A program made the translations under genes and the position numbers. Source: Komagataella phaffii GS115 (taxonomy: Eukaryota > Ascomycota > Pichiomycetes > Pichiales > Pichiaceae). From it: a stretch of 64,000 bases of DNA. Shown in pieces: positions 9,272 to 19,369 of the stretch (its first letter is position 1; every line of letters begins with the position of its first letter). A model generated the notes under the pieces. It worked only from the letters and a program-made list of their open reading frames with translations, was not told the origin of the DNA and made no database searches. The DNA is taken from positions 421,001 to 485,000 of the forward strand of contig NC_012965.1 in the NCBI RefSeq assembly GCF_000027005.1. The letters are read 5' to 3'.

Positions 9272-12010
9272 ATGCAGATCATCAAACTTCCATGGCTCTG
9301 TCATCAAGAAGAGCAGAGGAAGTTCGAGGTTTACACAATTTCCGTTTCTGCTGATGGTAAAAGACTAGCTTCTGGAGGTTTAGATGGTAAGATCAAAATA
9401 TGGTCTATGGACTCAATTTATCAATACAAGAGGAGCGATAAAGAGAATGATCTTAGGTACTTACAAGGTTCAGTTCAGTCGGATGAATCAAAAAATGCAT
9501 TGAAAGTTAGTGAGAATATCTGTCGTCCTCTCTGTTCTATGTCAAGACACACTGGAGCTGTCACTTGTCTTCGATTTTCTCCAAACAATAGATTCCTGGC
9601 TTCTGGCTCGGACGATAAAATAGTGTTAATATGGGAACAAGATGAAGAGTATGAGTACGATTCTTCTGTTATGGAGGGCATGAACCCAGTTTTTTCCAAC
9701 GGGTCATCTGGAGATCAAATGGACATGGAGCGCTGGACTGTCCGTAAAAGATTAGTGGCTCATGATAATGACATTCAGGACATGGCTTGGGCGCCCGATG
9801 GCAGCATCCTTGTTACCGTGGGTCTCGATAGATCAATTATCATATGGAACGGACAAACATTTGAAAAAATGAAAAGGTATGACATTCACAATTCTCACGT
9901 AAAGGGAATTGTGTTTGATCCTGCAAACAAATATTTCATTACATCTTCTGACGATAGAACTTGCCGTGTCTTCAGATATCACAAAACTTCACCCACTGAG
10001 ATGATTTTTAGTGTGGAACATGTGATTACAGAACCGTTCACCAAATCTCCAATGACGACTTATTTTCGAAGATTGTCGTGGTCACCAGATGGTTTAAGTA
10101 TTGCTATTCCAAACGCAACAAATGGACCTGTTTCCTCCGTGGCAATCGTAAACAGAGGGTCTTGGGAATCTGATATTAGCTTGATTGGTCATGATTCCCC
10201 TTGCGAAGTTGTGTCATTCTGCCCTCGACTATTCGAAGTGGCAACTTCCAAAGAAGAGAAACAGCTATGTTCTGTTCTAGCCACTGGTGGTCAAGATAAA
10301 ACTCTAGCAATTTGGAATACAGCTCGTCCGAAGCCACTAGTTGTCATTCATGACATTGTCTATAAAGCAATCACGGATCTGTGTTGGACACCGGATGGTG
10401 ATGTTCTGACAATTAGTTCACTAGATGGCACAATAACAGTTATAGTATTTGAAAATAACGATTTAGGGGTGAAGACTCCGATAGAACGGAACCAAGAGCA
10501 GCTGGAAATTTATGGAGGGGAAAGAGAAGGCATGGTATTTCCTGAAAGTGTAGAACAGTTAATACTTGAAGAAAAAAGTCACAATGCCCAGTTACTCTTA
10601 AGAAACCCTCATCTTGATCAAATGATGGAGAAGAGAATACCTCAAACCGCAATAAGAACTACCCTGCAACATAAAGTCGTTAAACCGAAAAAAGTCAATA
10701 ATATAAACGTCCTAAAGACTCAGAAAATTACTATGAAGAATGGGAAGAAAAGGGTTTCGCCTCTGTTGTTGACTTCTAGTTCCTCAACCAGTAATAGGTT
10801 CATACCCGTACCCAACAAAGAACGAGAAAATCTGACGAGCAACTTGTTATCAAAAAGTACTTATAAATTTCCAAAAAATGGTCTTCCTTCATTGACCACC
10901 TCTTTAAGACCAAACGTTGAGATTCAGACACCAAAGGAGGAGTCGGTTCTTCAAGAGGAAGACATTAATATTGATCATATTGAACATCACCACCATTTGA
11001 AGAACTCTGTTCCCAAGACCAATAATTCATCAAATGCATTCAAAAAGAAAAGAGATCTGGCTTTCCCTGAATTTTTACGTCCAGCTATACGATCCGTTGT
11101 GACTGTATTTCCTGAAATGAAGTTTCAACCTAAAGTTTTGGTTGTACTTGCTCCACCTACCACGGAAACTAATATCGAAACCAATGAAAAAGTAGAACTG
11201 GAATCGTCAATCGAAATTCGCAACCAAGTGGAACCCAAAGACTTGAATCTTTCTAAAGTCTATTCTAGTGACACTAATGGCAACAGAAGATTTGAGCTGA
11301 CTTTTCAAATGAATCTCAATAATGCAATATCAACATCAGACAATCAATGGGCTTTGTCTAGTGACACAGGATCAATTATAGTAGTGTCTTCTGCAGGAAG
11401 AATAACTTCCCCGATCCTAGAAGTCGGGGCATCCGTCTGTGTCTTAAGATCGTACAACGAACACCTTTTGGCAATAACTTGTGAAGGAACATGCTTTTCA
11501 TGGAATTTAAAGAAGCAAGAATGTGTTCTAAACAGCATTTCATTAGCACCTATAGTCAATTCACACATGCTAGTTAAGAAAGTTGGAGATGCAAGGAACT
11601 ATTCTATTGTATCTGCCGAAGGAGACAACAATCCGTTACCCCAGATTCTAGACTGCGAACTTTCCAAAAATGGCGCTCCAATTGTGGCTCTTAGCACGAA
11701 AGACATCTACTCTTATTCAAAGAAAATGAAATGCTGGATCCATTTGATTGATTCGAAATACTTTGAATTGTTGGGTGCTGACAATGCACTGTTTGAGTGT
11801 GTGGAAGCGCTAGAAGGTCCAATTGGAATGCTAATTCATAGATTGGTAGATGAGTTCTTCCATGAAAACACTGCCGGTAAAAAACTCAAACTTTACAACA
11901 AGCGAGTACTGGAGGACCTTTCAAATTCACTTGAAGAACTAGGTGAAAATGCGTCTCAATTAAGAGAGAAACTTGACAAACTCTATGGTGATGAGGTTGA
12001 GGCTTCTTGA
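9272..12010 (+). CDS. HIR1: Hir1-type histone chaperone subunit (HIRA homolog)
   Basis: The 912-residue protein is a subunit of the HIR complex, which deposits H3-H4 independently of replication and represses histone genes. The start at 9272 gives MQIIKLPWLCH, matching the Hir1/HIRA N-terminus. Seven WD repeats fill about residues 10-390 (for example LASGGLDGKIKIW, LASGSDDKIVLIW, LVTVGLDRSIIIW, LATGGQDKTLAIW). Near residues 488-500 is GKKRVSPLLL, a good match to the HIRA B-motif (basic-R-[IV]-x-P-hydrophobic) that binds Asf1. The C-terminal half (about 690-900) fits the Hir-specific domain that contacts other HIR subunits. The gap to the preceding gene is only 158 bp. Confidence 0.92.
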   Translation: MQIIKLPWLCHQEEQRKFEVYTISVSADGKRLASGGLDGKIKIWSMDSIYQYKRSDKENDLRYLQGSVQSDESKNALKVSENICRPLCSMSRHTGAVTCLRFSPNNRFLASGSDDKIVLIWEQDEEYEYDSSVMEGMNPVFSNGSSGDQMDMERWTVRKRLVAHDNDIQDMAWAPDGSILVTVGLDRSIIIWNGQTFEKMKRYDIHNSHVKGIVFDPANKYFITSSDDRTCRVFRYHKTSPTEMIFSVEHVITEPFTKSPMTTYFRRLSWSPDGLSIAIPNATNGPVSSVAIVNRGSWESDISLIGHDSPCEVVSFCPRLFEVATSKEEKQLCSVLATGGQDKTLAIWNTARPKPLVVIHDIVYKAITDLCWTPDGDVLTISSLDGTITVIVFENNDLGVKTPIERNQEQLEIYGGEREGMVFPESVEQLILEEKSHNAQLLLRNPHLDQMMEKRIPQTAIRTTLQHKVVKPKKVNNINVLKTQKITMKNGKKRVSPLLLTSSSSTSNRFIPVPNKERENLTSNLLSKSTYKFPKNGLPSLTTSLRPNVEIQTPKEESVLQEEDINIDHIEHHHHLKNSVPKTNNSSNAFKKKRDLAFPEFLRPAIRSVVTVFPEMKFQPKVLVVLAPPTTETNIETNEKVELESSIEIRNQVEPKDLNLSKVYSSDTNGNRRFELTFQMNLNNAISTSDNQWALSSDTGSIIVVSSAGRITSPILEVGASVCVLRSYNEHLLAITCEGTCFSWNLKKQECVLNSISLAPIVNSHMLVKKVGDARNYSIVSAEGDNNPLPQILDCELSKNGAPIVALSTKDIYSYSKKMKCWIHLIDSKYFELLGADNALFECVEALEGPIGMLIHRLVDEFFHENTAGKKLKLYNKRVLEDLSNSLEELGENASQLREKLDKLYGDEVEAS

Positions 12011-12032
12011 CCTCTTCTCTCTATCTGCGTTC

Positions 12033-12057
12033 TTTTTTTTTTTTTTTTTTTTTTTTT
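12033..12057 (+). repeat. T25 homopolymer
   Basis: An uninterrupted run of 25 T lies 22 bp after the HIR1 stop codon. It could be a nucleosome-excluding tract between HIR1 and ARG1 or part of the HIR1 3' end signal. Its exact length is prone to sequencing error. Confidence 0.9.
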
Positions 12058-12301
12058 CAGTTGAGCCAGACCGCGCTAAACGCATACCAATTGCCAAATC
12101 AGGCAATTGTGAGACAGTGGTAAAAAAGATGCCTGCAAAGTTAGATTCACACAGTAAGAGAGATCCTACTCATAAATGAGGCGCTTATTTAGTAGCTAGT
12201 GATAGCCACTGCGGTTCTGCTTTATGCTATTTGTTGTATGCCTTACTATCTTTGTTTGGCTCCTTTTTCTTGACGTTTTCCGTTGGAGGGACTCCCTATT
12301 C

Positions 12302-12308
12302 TGAGTCA
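12302..12308. promoter_or_regulatory. Gcn4 site (GCRE) of ARG1
   Basis: TGAGTCA is an exact match to the Gcn4 consensus TGASTCA and lies 134-140 bp upstream of the ARG1 start, about 53 bp before a TATA box. General amino-acid control of ARG1 by Gcn4 is established in S. cerevisiae; here it is inferred from the motif and its position. Confidence 0.75.
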
Positions 12309-12360
12309 TGAGCCGCACAGATTATCGCCCAAAATTGACAAAATCTTCTGGCGAAAAAAG

Positions 12361-12368
12361 TATAAAAG
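12361..12368 (+). promoter_or_regulatory. ARG1 TATA box
   Basis: TATAAAAG lies 74-81 bp before the ARG1 ATG, downstream of the Gcn4 site. A second TATATAT occurs at 12403-12409. Confidence 0.6.
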
Positions 12369-12441
12369 GAGAAAAAAGCTCACCCTTTTCCAGCGTAGAA
12401 AGTATATATCAGTCATTGAAGACTATTATTTAAATAACACA

Positions 12442-13689
12442 ATGTCTAAAGGAAAAGTTTGTTTGGCCTACTCCGGTGGTTTGGATACCTCCATCATCCT
12501 AGCTTGGTTGTTGGAGCAGGGATACGAAGTCGTTGCCTTTTTAGCCAACATTGGTCAAGAGGAAGACTTTGAGGCTGCTAGAGAGAAAGCTCTGAAGATC
12601 GGTGCTACCAAGTTTATCGTCAGTGACGTTAGGAAGGAATTTGTTGAGGAAGTTTTGTTCCCAGCAGTCCAAGTTAACGCTATCTACGAGAACGTCTACT
12701 TACTGGGTACCTCTTTGGCCAGACCAGTCATTGCCAAGGCCCAAATAGAGGTTGCTGAACAAGAAGGTTGTTTTGCTGTTGCCCACGGTTGTACCGGAAA
12801 GGGTAACGATCAGGTTAGATTTGAGCTTTCCTTTTATGCTCTGAAGCCTGACGTTGTCTGTATCGCCCCATGGAGAGACCCAGAATTCTTCGAAAGATTC
12901 GCTGGTAGAAATGACTTGCTGAATTACGCTGCTGAGAAGGATATTCCAGTTGCTCAGACTAAAGCCAAGCCATGGTCTACTGATGAGAACATGGCTCACA
13001 TCTCCTTCGAGGCTGGTATTCTAGAAGATCCAAACACTACTCCTCCAAAGGACATGTGGAAGCTCACTGTTGACCCAGAAGATGCACCAGACAAGCCAGA
13101 GTTCTTTGACGTCCACTTTGAGAAGGGTAAGCCAGTTAAATTAGTTCTCGAGAACAAAACTGAGGTCACCGATCCGGTTGAGATCTTTTTGACTGCTAAC
13201 GCCATTGCTAGAAGAAACGGTGTTGGTAGAATTGACATTGTCGAGAACAGATTCATCGGAATCAAGTCCAGAGGTTGTTATGAAACTCCAGGTTTGACTC
13301 TACTGAGAACCACTCACATCGACTTGGAAGGTCTTACCGTTGACCGTGAAGTTAGATCGATCAGAGACACTTTTGTTACCCCAACCTACTCTAAGTTGTT
13401 ATACAACGGGTTGTACTTTACCCCAGAAGGTGAGTACGTCAGAACTATGATTCAGCCTTCTCAAAACACCGTCAACGGTGTTGTTAGAGCCAAGGCCTAC
13501 AAAGGTAATGTGTATAACCTAGGAAGATACTCTGAAACCGAGAAATTGTACGATGCTACCGAATCTTCCATGGATGAGTTGACCGGATTCCACCCTCAAG
13601 AAGCTGGAGGATTTATCACAACACAAGCCATCAGAATCAAGAAGTACGGAGAAAGTGTCAGAGAGAAGGGAAAGTTTTTGGGACTTTAA
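12442..13689 (+). CDS. ARG1: Argininosuccinate synthase
   Basis: The 415-residue enzyme condenses citrulline and aspartate with ATP to give argininosuccinate, the penultimate step of arginine synthesis in the cytosol. The start MSKGKVCLAYSGGLDTS contains the N-type ATP-pyrophosphatase P-loop SGGLDTS near residues 12-18. GCTGKGNDQVRFE (about 117-129) is the citrulline/aspartate-binding block. PWR...FAGRNDLL, SRGCYETPG and the C-terminal SMDELTGFHPQEAGGFI segment complete a normal full-length synthase. The ATG at 12442 follows an AACACA leader. Codon use is strongly biased to TTG, AGA and GGT, as expected for a highly expressed gene. It is tail-to-tail with SIT4, 48 bp apart. Confidence 0.96.
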   Translation: MSKGKVCLAYSGGLDTSIILAWLLEQGYEVVAFLANIGQEEDFEAAREKALKIGATKFIVSDVRKEFVEEVLFPAVQVNAIYENVYLLGTSLARPVIAKAQIEVAEQEGCFAVAHGCTGKGNDQVRFELSFYALKPDVVCIAPWRDPEFFERFAGRNDLLNYAAEKDIPVAQTKAKPWSTDENMAHISFEAGILEDPNTTPPKDMWKLTVDPEDAPDKPEFFDVHFEKGKPVKLVLENKTEVTDPVEIFLTANAIARRNGVGRIDIVENRFIGIKSRGCYETPGLTLLRTTHIDLEGLTVDREVRSIRDTFVTPTYSKLLYNGLYFTPEGEYVRTMIQPSQNTVNGVVRAKAYKGNVYNLGRYSETEKLYDATESSMDELTGFHPQEAGGFITTQAIRIKKYGESVREKGKFLGL

Positions 13690-13737
13690 CTCAAGTAAAA
13701 GGATAGTTGTACAATTATATATACGAAGAATAAATCA

Positions 13738-14685
13738 TTACAAAAAGTATTCGTTTCTTTGATTCTTAACAGGATTCATTTTCTGGGTGTCATCAGGTAC
13801 AGCGCTGAATATCTTGAAGTTAACATCGAGCTCATCATCGACGTTCATCACACTAGCCACGTTTCCGCAACGGTAGCAATAATTAGGAGCGGACCACACA
13901 GTGACGACATCTTTCTCTTTGAAATGGTATCTGAAGCCTTCCATGACCAATTGATGGGCTCTAGCGATGAGTTGCAAGTTATTAATGTGGTTGAACTCAC
14001 GTGCTACTCGAGCACCGAATAACCAGCCAGCTCCACGAGGAGAAACAGCCCAACTGTCGACTTCATCTGGGTCAGACCAAACCAAGTCACAAAATCCTCC
14101 TTCATGAGGGACCTCTTGCGCTCGGCTGAGAACTCTGATTTGATCTAACATGCGAATATCGGGAGAGAGACCACCATGGATACATAATATTTTACCATCA
14201 ATGATGGCACTAAGGGTTAAAAAGTCGAACACCTGGCAACAGTACTTCCAGACAGTGGTGGAACCATATTTATTGAGACATTCCTCATAAAATCCATAAA
14301 CCTGAGTGATCTGTCTGGATTCATGATTTCCCCTTACCAATGTGATATGTTGAGGAAACTTAATTTTTAAAATCATGAGTAACGTGAACGTCTCCAACGA
14401 GAAATAGCCTCTATCCACATAGTCTCCTAGGAAGATATAGTTCTGTTTTATTCCATTAGAGGAGGATCCGGGAAACCCACCACTAATCTTGAAAAGTTCC
14501 AGTAGATCGTGAAATTGGCCGTGAATATCTCCGCATACTGTCACTGGACTCTGCACTGGCTGTATATTGGATTCCTCCATCAGCAAATCCTTCACCCGTT
14601 CGCAAAGATGCTTCATATCATTTTCACTTAAAGCCTTGCAGCTTTTGACTTCTTCAAACCACTGATCTGGTCCTCTTTCTGGCAT
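13738..14685 (-). CDS. SIT4: Sit4-type (PP6-like) serine/threonine protein phosphatase catalytic subunit
   Basis: The 315-residue protein is a PP2A-family phosphatase. It keeps the metal-binding motifs GDIHGQ (52-57), GDYVDRG and GNHES, plus [11 protein letters not shown] and the carboxyl-terminal YFL, whose leucine is methylated in this family. [19 protein letters not shown] and [17 protein letters not shown] align with Sit4/PP6 rather than Pph3 or PP2A itself. In yeast Sit4 works with Sap proteins in G1 progression, TOR signalling and the cell-wall pathway. An insertion of a few Ser/Asn residues near residue 75 ([10 protein letters not shown]) is specific to this sequence. It is divergent from DGA1 across a long 740-bp spacer. 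Confidence 0.94.
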   Translation of the reverse strand: MPERGPDQWFEEVKSCKALSENDMKHLCERVKDLLMEESNIQPVQSPVTVCGDIHGQFHDLLELFKISGGFPGSSSNGIKQNYIFLGDYVDRGYFSLETFTLLMILKIKFPQHITLVRGNHESRQITQVYGFYEECLNKYGSTTVWKYCCQVFDFLTLSAIIDGKILCIHGGLSPDIRMLDQIRVLSRAQEVPHEGGFCDLVWSDPDEVDSWAVSPRGAGWLFGARVAREFNHINNLQLIARAHQLVMEGFRYHFKEKDVVTVWSAPNYCYRCGNVASVMNVDDELDVNFKIFSAVPDDTQKMNPVKNQRNEYFL

Positions 14686-15425
14686 GATTAAGGTCTATAA
14701 TATTTCTGAGCTGAGATGTAAAAAAAATAATAAAAATGGGGAGTGAAAAAGTGTGTAGCTTTTAGGAGTTTGGGATTGATACCCCAAAATGATCTTTATG
14801 AGAATTAAAAGGTAGATACGCTTTTAATAAGAACACCTATCTATAGTACTTTGTGGTCTTGAGTAATTGAGATGTTCAGCTTCTGAGGTTTGCCGTTATT
14901 CTGGGATAGTAGTGCGCGACCAAACAACCCGCCAGGCAAAGTGTGTTGTGCTCGAAGACGATTGCCAGAAGAGTAAGTCCGTCCTGCCTCAGATGTTACA
15001 CACTTTCTTCCCTAGACAGTCGATGCATCATCGGATTTAAACCTGAAACTTTGATGCCATGATACGCCTAGTCACGTCGACTGAGATTTTAGATAAGCCC
15101 CGATCCCTTTAGTACATTCCTGTTATCCATGGATGGAATGGCCTGATACCGGGAAGAAGCACGACAGGTGACCGAAGAAACTTGTGTTATGTGCCAGTAT
15201 CTAGAGTTTCCTGAGACACCGGCTTATGAAGGTATAAAGCTCCTCGAGTGCCTAGATATTATTGTCACATCTTGATTTCCGATTGTTGACTTTCGGAAAT
15301 AACCTTGAAAAAAGACCCGCACCCCTAGTTCGTGTTCGCAATCTACTTACTTGCTCCTACCTTATATTGCATCTAGATCCTGTCAAAACGGCAAACATTT
15401 TTTTTTCCGCAAACTGGCGATAAAA
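14686..15425. promoter_or_regulatory. Long SIT4/DGA1 divergent intergenic region
   Basis: This 740-bp stretch, the longest gene-free span in the window, separates SIT4 from DGA1. A TATAAAG at 15233-15239 could serve DGA1, giving a leader of about 150 nt. I see no tRNA A/B boxes, no clear snoRNA boxes and no conserved ORF. It may hold extended regulatory sequence. Confidence 0.4.
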
Positions 15426-16808
15426 ATGCCTGAAAAGAAGAACAGTCGTTCCGCTGACGAAGCTCTTAGCTTTCTTGCTAAAACGAACGTAGAGCGCCCG
15501 ATGCATTACTCTAAGACAGGGAACATAACGCCCGACACGGTATCTTCAAGAGAAGATCACTACCAAGATTACGACGACTCACAAGATGACATTATAAATA
15601 ACAAACTATTACAAAGAAGACAGGGTGGGCCACACAACAAGATAGAGAAGCAAAGGAGGTTTGCTTTGTTGAGGAGTTCCCTAAACAGGAGATTGGAAAC
15701 TCTAGTAATATTGTGGCATACTATCACGATTCCATTTTTAGCATCACTATTTTTCGTTCTGTGTACAATTCCCATGTTGTGGCCTCTTATAATAGTTTAC
15801 TTGGTTTATTTTTACATCGATGCCAATACTCCAAGCAATGGAAAGTCTGCTGACCGAAGAGTGGAATGGTTCAGAAGTTTGCATATTTGGAAACATTTTG
15901 TCAATTATTACCCTATATCTGTGTACAAAACTGTTGACCTGGAACCGACGTTCAAGACTAAGAAGATTGAAATTATTCTTCCGAAGTATCACCAAGTAAC
16001 CACTTATTTGCCAAGTTCTGTTAGAAAGTACATACCGACACACAGAGTTCTCATAGAAAAGGAGATCAAAACAGGGCCAAGATACATATTTGGTTATCAC
16101 CCTCATGGGGTAGTTTCCCTGGGGATCACTGGAGCTTTTGGCACCAATGGTTGTAACATTGGCGAGTTACTACCAGGAATCAGAATATATTTATTAACCC
16201 TCATCACTCAATTCAAACTTCCTCTATTGAGAGATTACTTAATGGCATTGGGTATTTCTTCTGTTTCGAAACGTAATGTGACTGCACTGATAAAACGAAA
16301 TCAGTCTGTCTGTATTGTCATTGGAGGTGCTTCGGAGTCTCTATTATCCAAACCACATACTATTGATATTGTCCTGAAAAAAAGGAAAGGCTTTGTGAAA
16401 GTCGCACTAGAGCTGGGTGACACTGAGTTAGTTCCAGTATTTGGTTTTGGAGAAAACACTGCCTATAATGTTTTTGACCCAAGTGTATCTGGCAAGTCTT
16501 GCTCTGTCCTAAATTACGTGCGGAAGCAAATGTGTGGGTTTCAATTATGGTTAAAACAACACTTTGGCTTTACCTTTCCATTTTTTCATGCTAGGGGTGT
16601 TTTCAATCACGACTTTGGCCTTCTACCATATCGGAAACCTATCAACTTGGTCATCGGTAGACCCATCCCGGTTCCTTACATTCATTCACCAACCCAAGAA
16701 CAGATTGACCATTACCATTCCCTATATGTCGAAGAACTGAAACGAGTTTTTGAGCAGAATAAGGAGAGGTTTAATGCTGGATCCTTGGAGCTACGAATTG
16801 TCGAGTGA
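15426..16808 (+). CDS. DGA1: Diacylglycerol O-acyltransferase type 2
   Basis: The 460-residue protein is a DGAT2-family enzyme that makes triacylglycerol from diacylglycerol and acyl-CoA at the ER and lipid droplets. After a polar N-terminal region (about 1-95) there is a hydrophobic hairpin near residues 97-125 (FLASLFFVLCTIPMLWPLIIVYLVYFYI), the membrane anchor. The catalytic signature HPHG is at 225-228 (IFGYHPHGVVSLG). Downstream blocks IVIGGASESL, KRKGFVKVALELG, LVPVFGFGEN and the NLVIGRPIPVPY segment are standard. I use the ATG at 15426; an open frame of 25 codons precedes it but looks like leader. Confidence 0.93.
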   Translation: MPEKKNSRSADEALSFLAKTNVERPMHYSKTGNITPDTVSSREDHYQDYDDSQDDIINNKLLQRRQGGPHNKIEKQRRFALLRSSLNRRLETLVILWHTITIPFLASLFFVLCTIPMLWPLIIVYLVYFYIDANTPSNGKSADRRVEWFRSLHIWKHFVNYYPISVYKTVDLEPTFKTKKIEIILPKYHQVTTYLPSSVRKYIPTHRVLIEKEIKTGPRYIFGYHPHGVVSLGITGAFGTNGCNIGELLPGIRIYLLTLITQFKLPLLRDYLMALGISSVSKRNVTALIKRNQSVCIVIGGASESLLSKPHTIDIVLKKRKGFVKVALELGDTELVPVFGFGENTAYNVFDPSVSGKSCSVLNYVRKQMCGFQLWLKQHFGFTFPFFHARGVFNHDFGLLPYRKPINLVIGRPIPVPYIHSPTQEQIDHYHSLYVEELKRVFEQNKERFNAGSLELRIVE

Positions 16809-16954
16809 AGTTGAGCCAGTATCTTTTTTAATTGTTGTGTAAGATATTTTCATGTCATGTTTGTAGACCCTAAGTAAATGCATATTTTCATTATCGCGTC
16901 ACCTACTCGTGAACTTTTTATAAGTAGGGCATTGTCAACCACTTTAGGAAGGAG

Positions 16955-19363
16955 ATGCTTGCATCATTAAACTCTCAGCAGTATGAGGCAGTGACTGCAG
17001 ATATTCATAAGCCATTGCAAATAATTGCTGGACCTGGAACTGGGAAGACCAAAGTTTTGACCTCACGCGTAGCTTATCTTTTGATAGAGCACAAGATCCC
17101 TCCTTCGAATATTATTGTCACAACCTTTACAAAGAAGGCAGCCAACGAGATGGTAGAAAGACTGCAGGTTCTATTTGCAAAAGAGAACCTTGATCCCGAC
17201 AAATATCTAAAAGGTCTCTTGATAGGCACTTTTCATTCAATTTGTGTCAAGTTATTGAGAAGATATGGAACCCAAATTGGGTTGACTCCCAAGTTTAAAA
17301 TAGCCGATGAACGGGATTCTAACACTATTTTAAGCAAAATTTTGACCACCTTGTCAGATGATGTTGTTAGATTAAAATTTCATCCATCTTCTGTTTCAGT
17401 TGACATCTATCAAAAGGATCCCAAAGAGACTGATAAATTGCATGGATATGATCTGAAAAAGGCAAAATCGCAGATCTCCAAACTTAAATCGTTGACTACC
17501 ACGCCGCAGACATATAGTACTACTTCTGCAAGATCATTTGATCTTGCTGTGATTTACTCTTTATACCAGGAGAGTCTACGAAAGCATAATCTTATTGACT
17601 TTGATGATTGTCTCTTGTACACTTATTTGCTTCTTTCAGAGACAAGAAAAAAGGGACGCGTTTTACTAAAGGAACTGAAGCACGTCCTGGTAGATGAATT
17701 TCAAGACACGAACAAAATTCAAATGGAGCTGCTCTATCTTCTAGGACAGTGCACTGATGATCAAAATTTTGAGGACAATGTCACGGTTGTGGGAGACTCT
17801 GATCAAAGTATCTACATGTTTCGAAACGCAGTGGCTTCAAATTTTGAAAACATGATCATTCACTATCAAAACTGTCAGGAAATAACCTTGAAGGAGAACT
17901 ATAGATCGACTTCTAATATCCTTAATTTTTCTGAGCAGATCATGACCCAACAGAAAGACAGGAAACAAAAGTCATTAAGATCACAAATTTCACATCTAAA
18001 TATCCCGATTGTTTATGTGAGGACTCAGAATACCTTCAAAGAAGCAGACCACATAGCTTCAGAAGTAGCTAAGCTTGGATTAATGTCCGGTCTATTAACC
18101 AGCTATAACGATATTGCTATCCTTTTACGTTCTTCTTTTCAGTCTCGTGTCATCGAACAGAGTTTGGTGACCAATCGCATACCTTATGAAGTCGTACATG
18201 GAAGAGCATTCTGGGAACTAAAGGAAATTCGTGTAGCAATGGACTATTTGAGAGCAATTGTTAACAATTCAGACAACCTGGCCATTCTCCGGACTTTGAA
18301 CTTCCCCCCAAGAGGAGTAGGAAACAAAACTCTACAAAGACTAGAAGAATTGATTGACAAGTCCGATTGTCCTGTCATCGAAACCCTTGAAATGGCAATA
18401 CATGACAAGAAGAATGGATTTTTGAATGTGAAATCCGAAAGTGGAGTGAGACAATATATAGACATTCTAAAGGAATGTGGTAGACTACTAGATTCTACAT
18501 CTTTAGATTGCGAAGCAAGTTTGGAAGCCTGTTTTGATCAAATTGTCCAACTAGCAAACTTGAAAGAGATTAAGAAAACGCCTGAGACTTCAAAGGGAAC
18601 TCATGATTCAGAAAATGCCCTCAAAGCTGTAGAGGAAAACTTGAATGAGTTCAAGCGACAATTAATAGAGTATAAGCCAATCATTGACCAGATCATTACT
18701 GCAGAAGCTGGTGATACTCCGCTCACTACTAGGGATGTCCTTTCCAGCTTTTTGGATTCAATCGACTTGTATGAAACATCGAACAACGAGAACAAAAAAG
18801 ATTCAAAAAAGGGAAGAGTGACGATATCTACAATTCATGGTGCGAAGGGTTTGGAATGGCCGGTAGTATTTATTCCAGGTTGCACCGACGGTGTTATTCC
18901 CTCCAAATGGACTTTAGAAGATGATGGTCCCGATTCGTCTACAAATTTGGACGAAGATAGACGATGTTTTTATGTTGCACTAACAAGAGCAAAATCAATG
19001 CTATATTTATCATCATACAAAGAGAGATCAACCCCCTGGAGTGGAGAAGAATCAAATGAAGTATCGTGCTTTTTAAAACCAACCCTTAAAATGTTTCAAA
19101 ATCAGCTGGTTACTTCAATCAGCAACATGTCCAAAAACTCTTGGAGGGATCTGTACGAAGCAATGGGTAAAGAGTACAAGCCAGTGTCAAATATTTTAAC
19201 AGAATCAAACAGATCAAGAAATCACATCGTCTCAACCAAAGATTTTCTCAAAAATAAGCAATTCAAATCACCTTTGCTAACTAAAAGCACCACAGCGCCA
19301 TCATATGTACCTGACAGATCAAATAACAAAAAGAGAAGACTAGGAGTCAGAAGGCGAATATAA
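16955..19363 (+). CDS. SRS2: Srs2-type UvrD/Rep helicase with a short C-terminus
   Basis: The 802-residue SF1A helicase has all motifs: I GPGTGKT (26-32), Ia TTFTKKAANEM, II LVDEFQDTN, III VVGDSDQSIYMFRNA, IV LKENYRST, V ISTIHGAKGLEWPVVF and VI RRCFYVALTRAK. The N-terminus LNSQQYEAVTAD...LQIIAGPGTGKTKVLTSRVAYL matches Srs2 much better than mitochondrial Hmi1. Srs2 is a 3'-5' helicase that removes Rad51 from ssDNA and limits recombination. S. cerevisiae Srs2 is 1174 aa; the roughly 370-residue difference falls mostly after the helicase core, where Rad51-, PCNA- and SUMO-binding segments lie. Here the tail is short, basic and ends KKRRLGVRRRI, a likely nuclear signal. It converges on BCK1 with a 6-bp gap. 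Confidence 0.88.
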   Translation: MLASLNSQQYEAVTADIHKPLQIIAGPGTGKTKVLTSRVAYLLIEHKIPPSNIIVTTFTKKAANEMVERLQVLFAKENLDPDKYLKGLLIGTFHSICVKLLRRYGTQIGLTPKFKIADERDSNTILSKILTTLSDDVVRLKFHPSSVSVDIYQKDPKETDKLHGYDLKKAKSQISKLKSLTTTPQTYSTTSARSFDLAVIYSLYQESLRKHNLIDFDDCLLYTYLLLSETRKKGRVLLKELKHVLVDEFQDTNKIQMELLYLLGQCTDDQNFEDNVTVVGDSDQSIYMFRNAVASNFENMIIHYQNCQEITLKENYRSTSNILNFSEQIMTQQKDRKQKSLRSQISHLNIPIVYVRTQNTFKEADHIASEVAKLGLMSGLLTSYNDIAILLRSSFQSRVIEQSLVTNRIPYEVVHGRAFWELKEIRVAMDYLRAIVNNSDNLAILRTLNFPPRGVGNKTLQRLEELIDKSDCPVIETLEMAIHDKKNGFLNVKSESGVRQYIDILKECGRLLDSTSLDCEASLEACFDQIVQLANLKEIKKTPETSKGTHDSENALKAVEENLNEFKRQLIEYKPIIDQIITAEAGDTPLTTRDVLSSFLDSIDLYETSNNENKKDSKKGRVTISTIHGAKGLEWPVVFIPGCTDGVIPSKWTLEDDGPDSSTNLDEDRRCFYVALTRAKSMLYLSSYKERSTPWSGEESNEVSCFLKPTLKMFQNQLVTSISNMSKNSWRDLYEAMGKEYKPVSNILTESNRSRNHIVSTKDFLKNKQFKSPLLTKSTTAPSYVPDRSNNKKRRLGVRRRI

Positions 19364-19369
19364 ACTAAA

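Larger units (their letters stand above)
12011..12441. promoter_or_regulatory. HIR1 3' flank and ARG1 promoter
   Basis: This 431-bp stretch has a 25-base T run (12033-12057) just after the HIR1 stop, then the ARG1 promoter with a Gcn4 site and TATA boxes listed separately. The frame of ARG1 stays open upstream of 12442 but has no ATG, so I do not treat it as coding. Confidence 0.6.

Noticed and set aside
12283..12441. 53-residue upstream extension of ARG1
   Set aside because: It has no ATG, contains TATA boxes, and the protein starting at 12442 matches the family N-terminus exactly.
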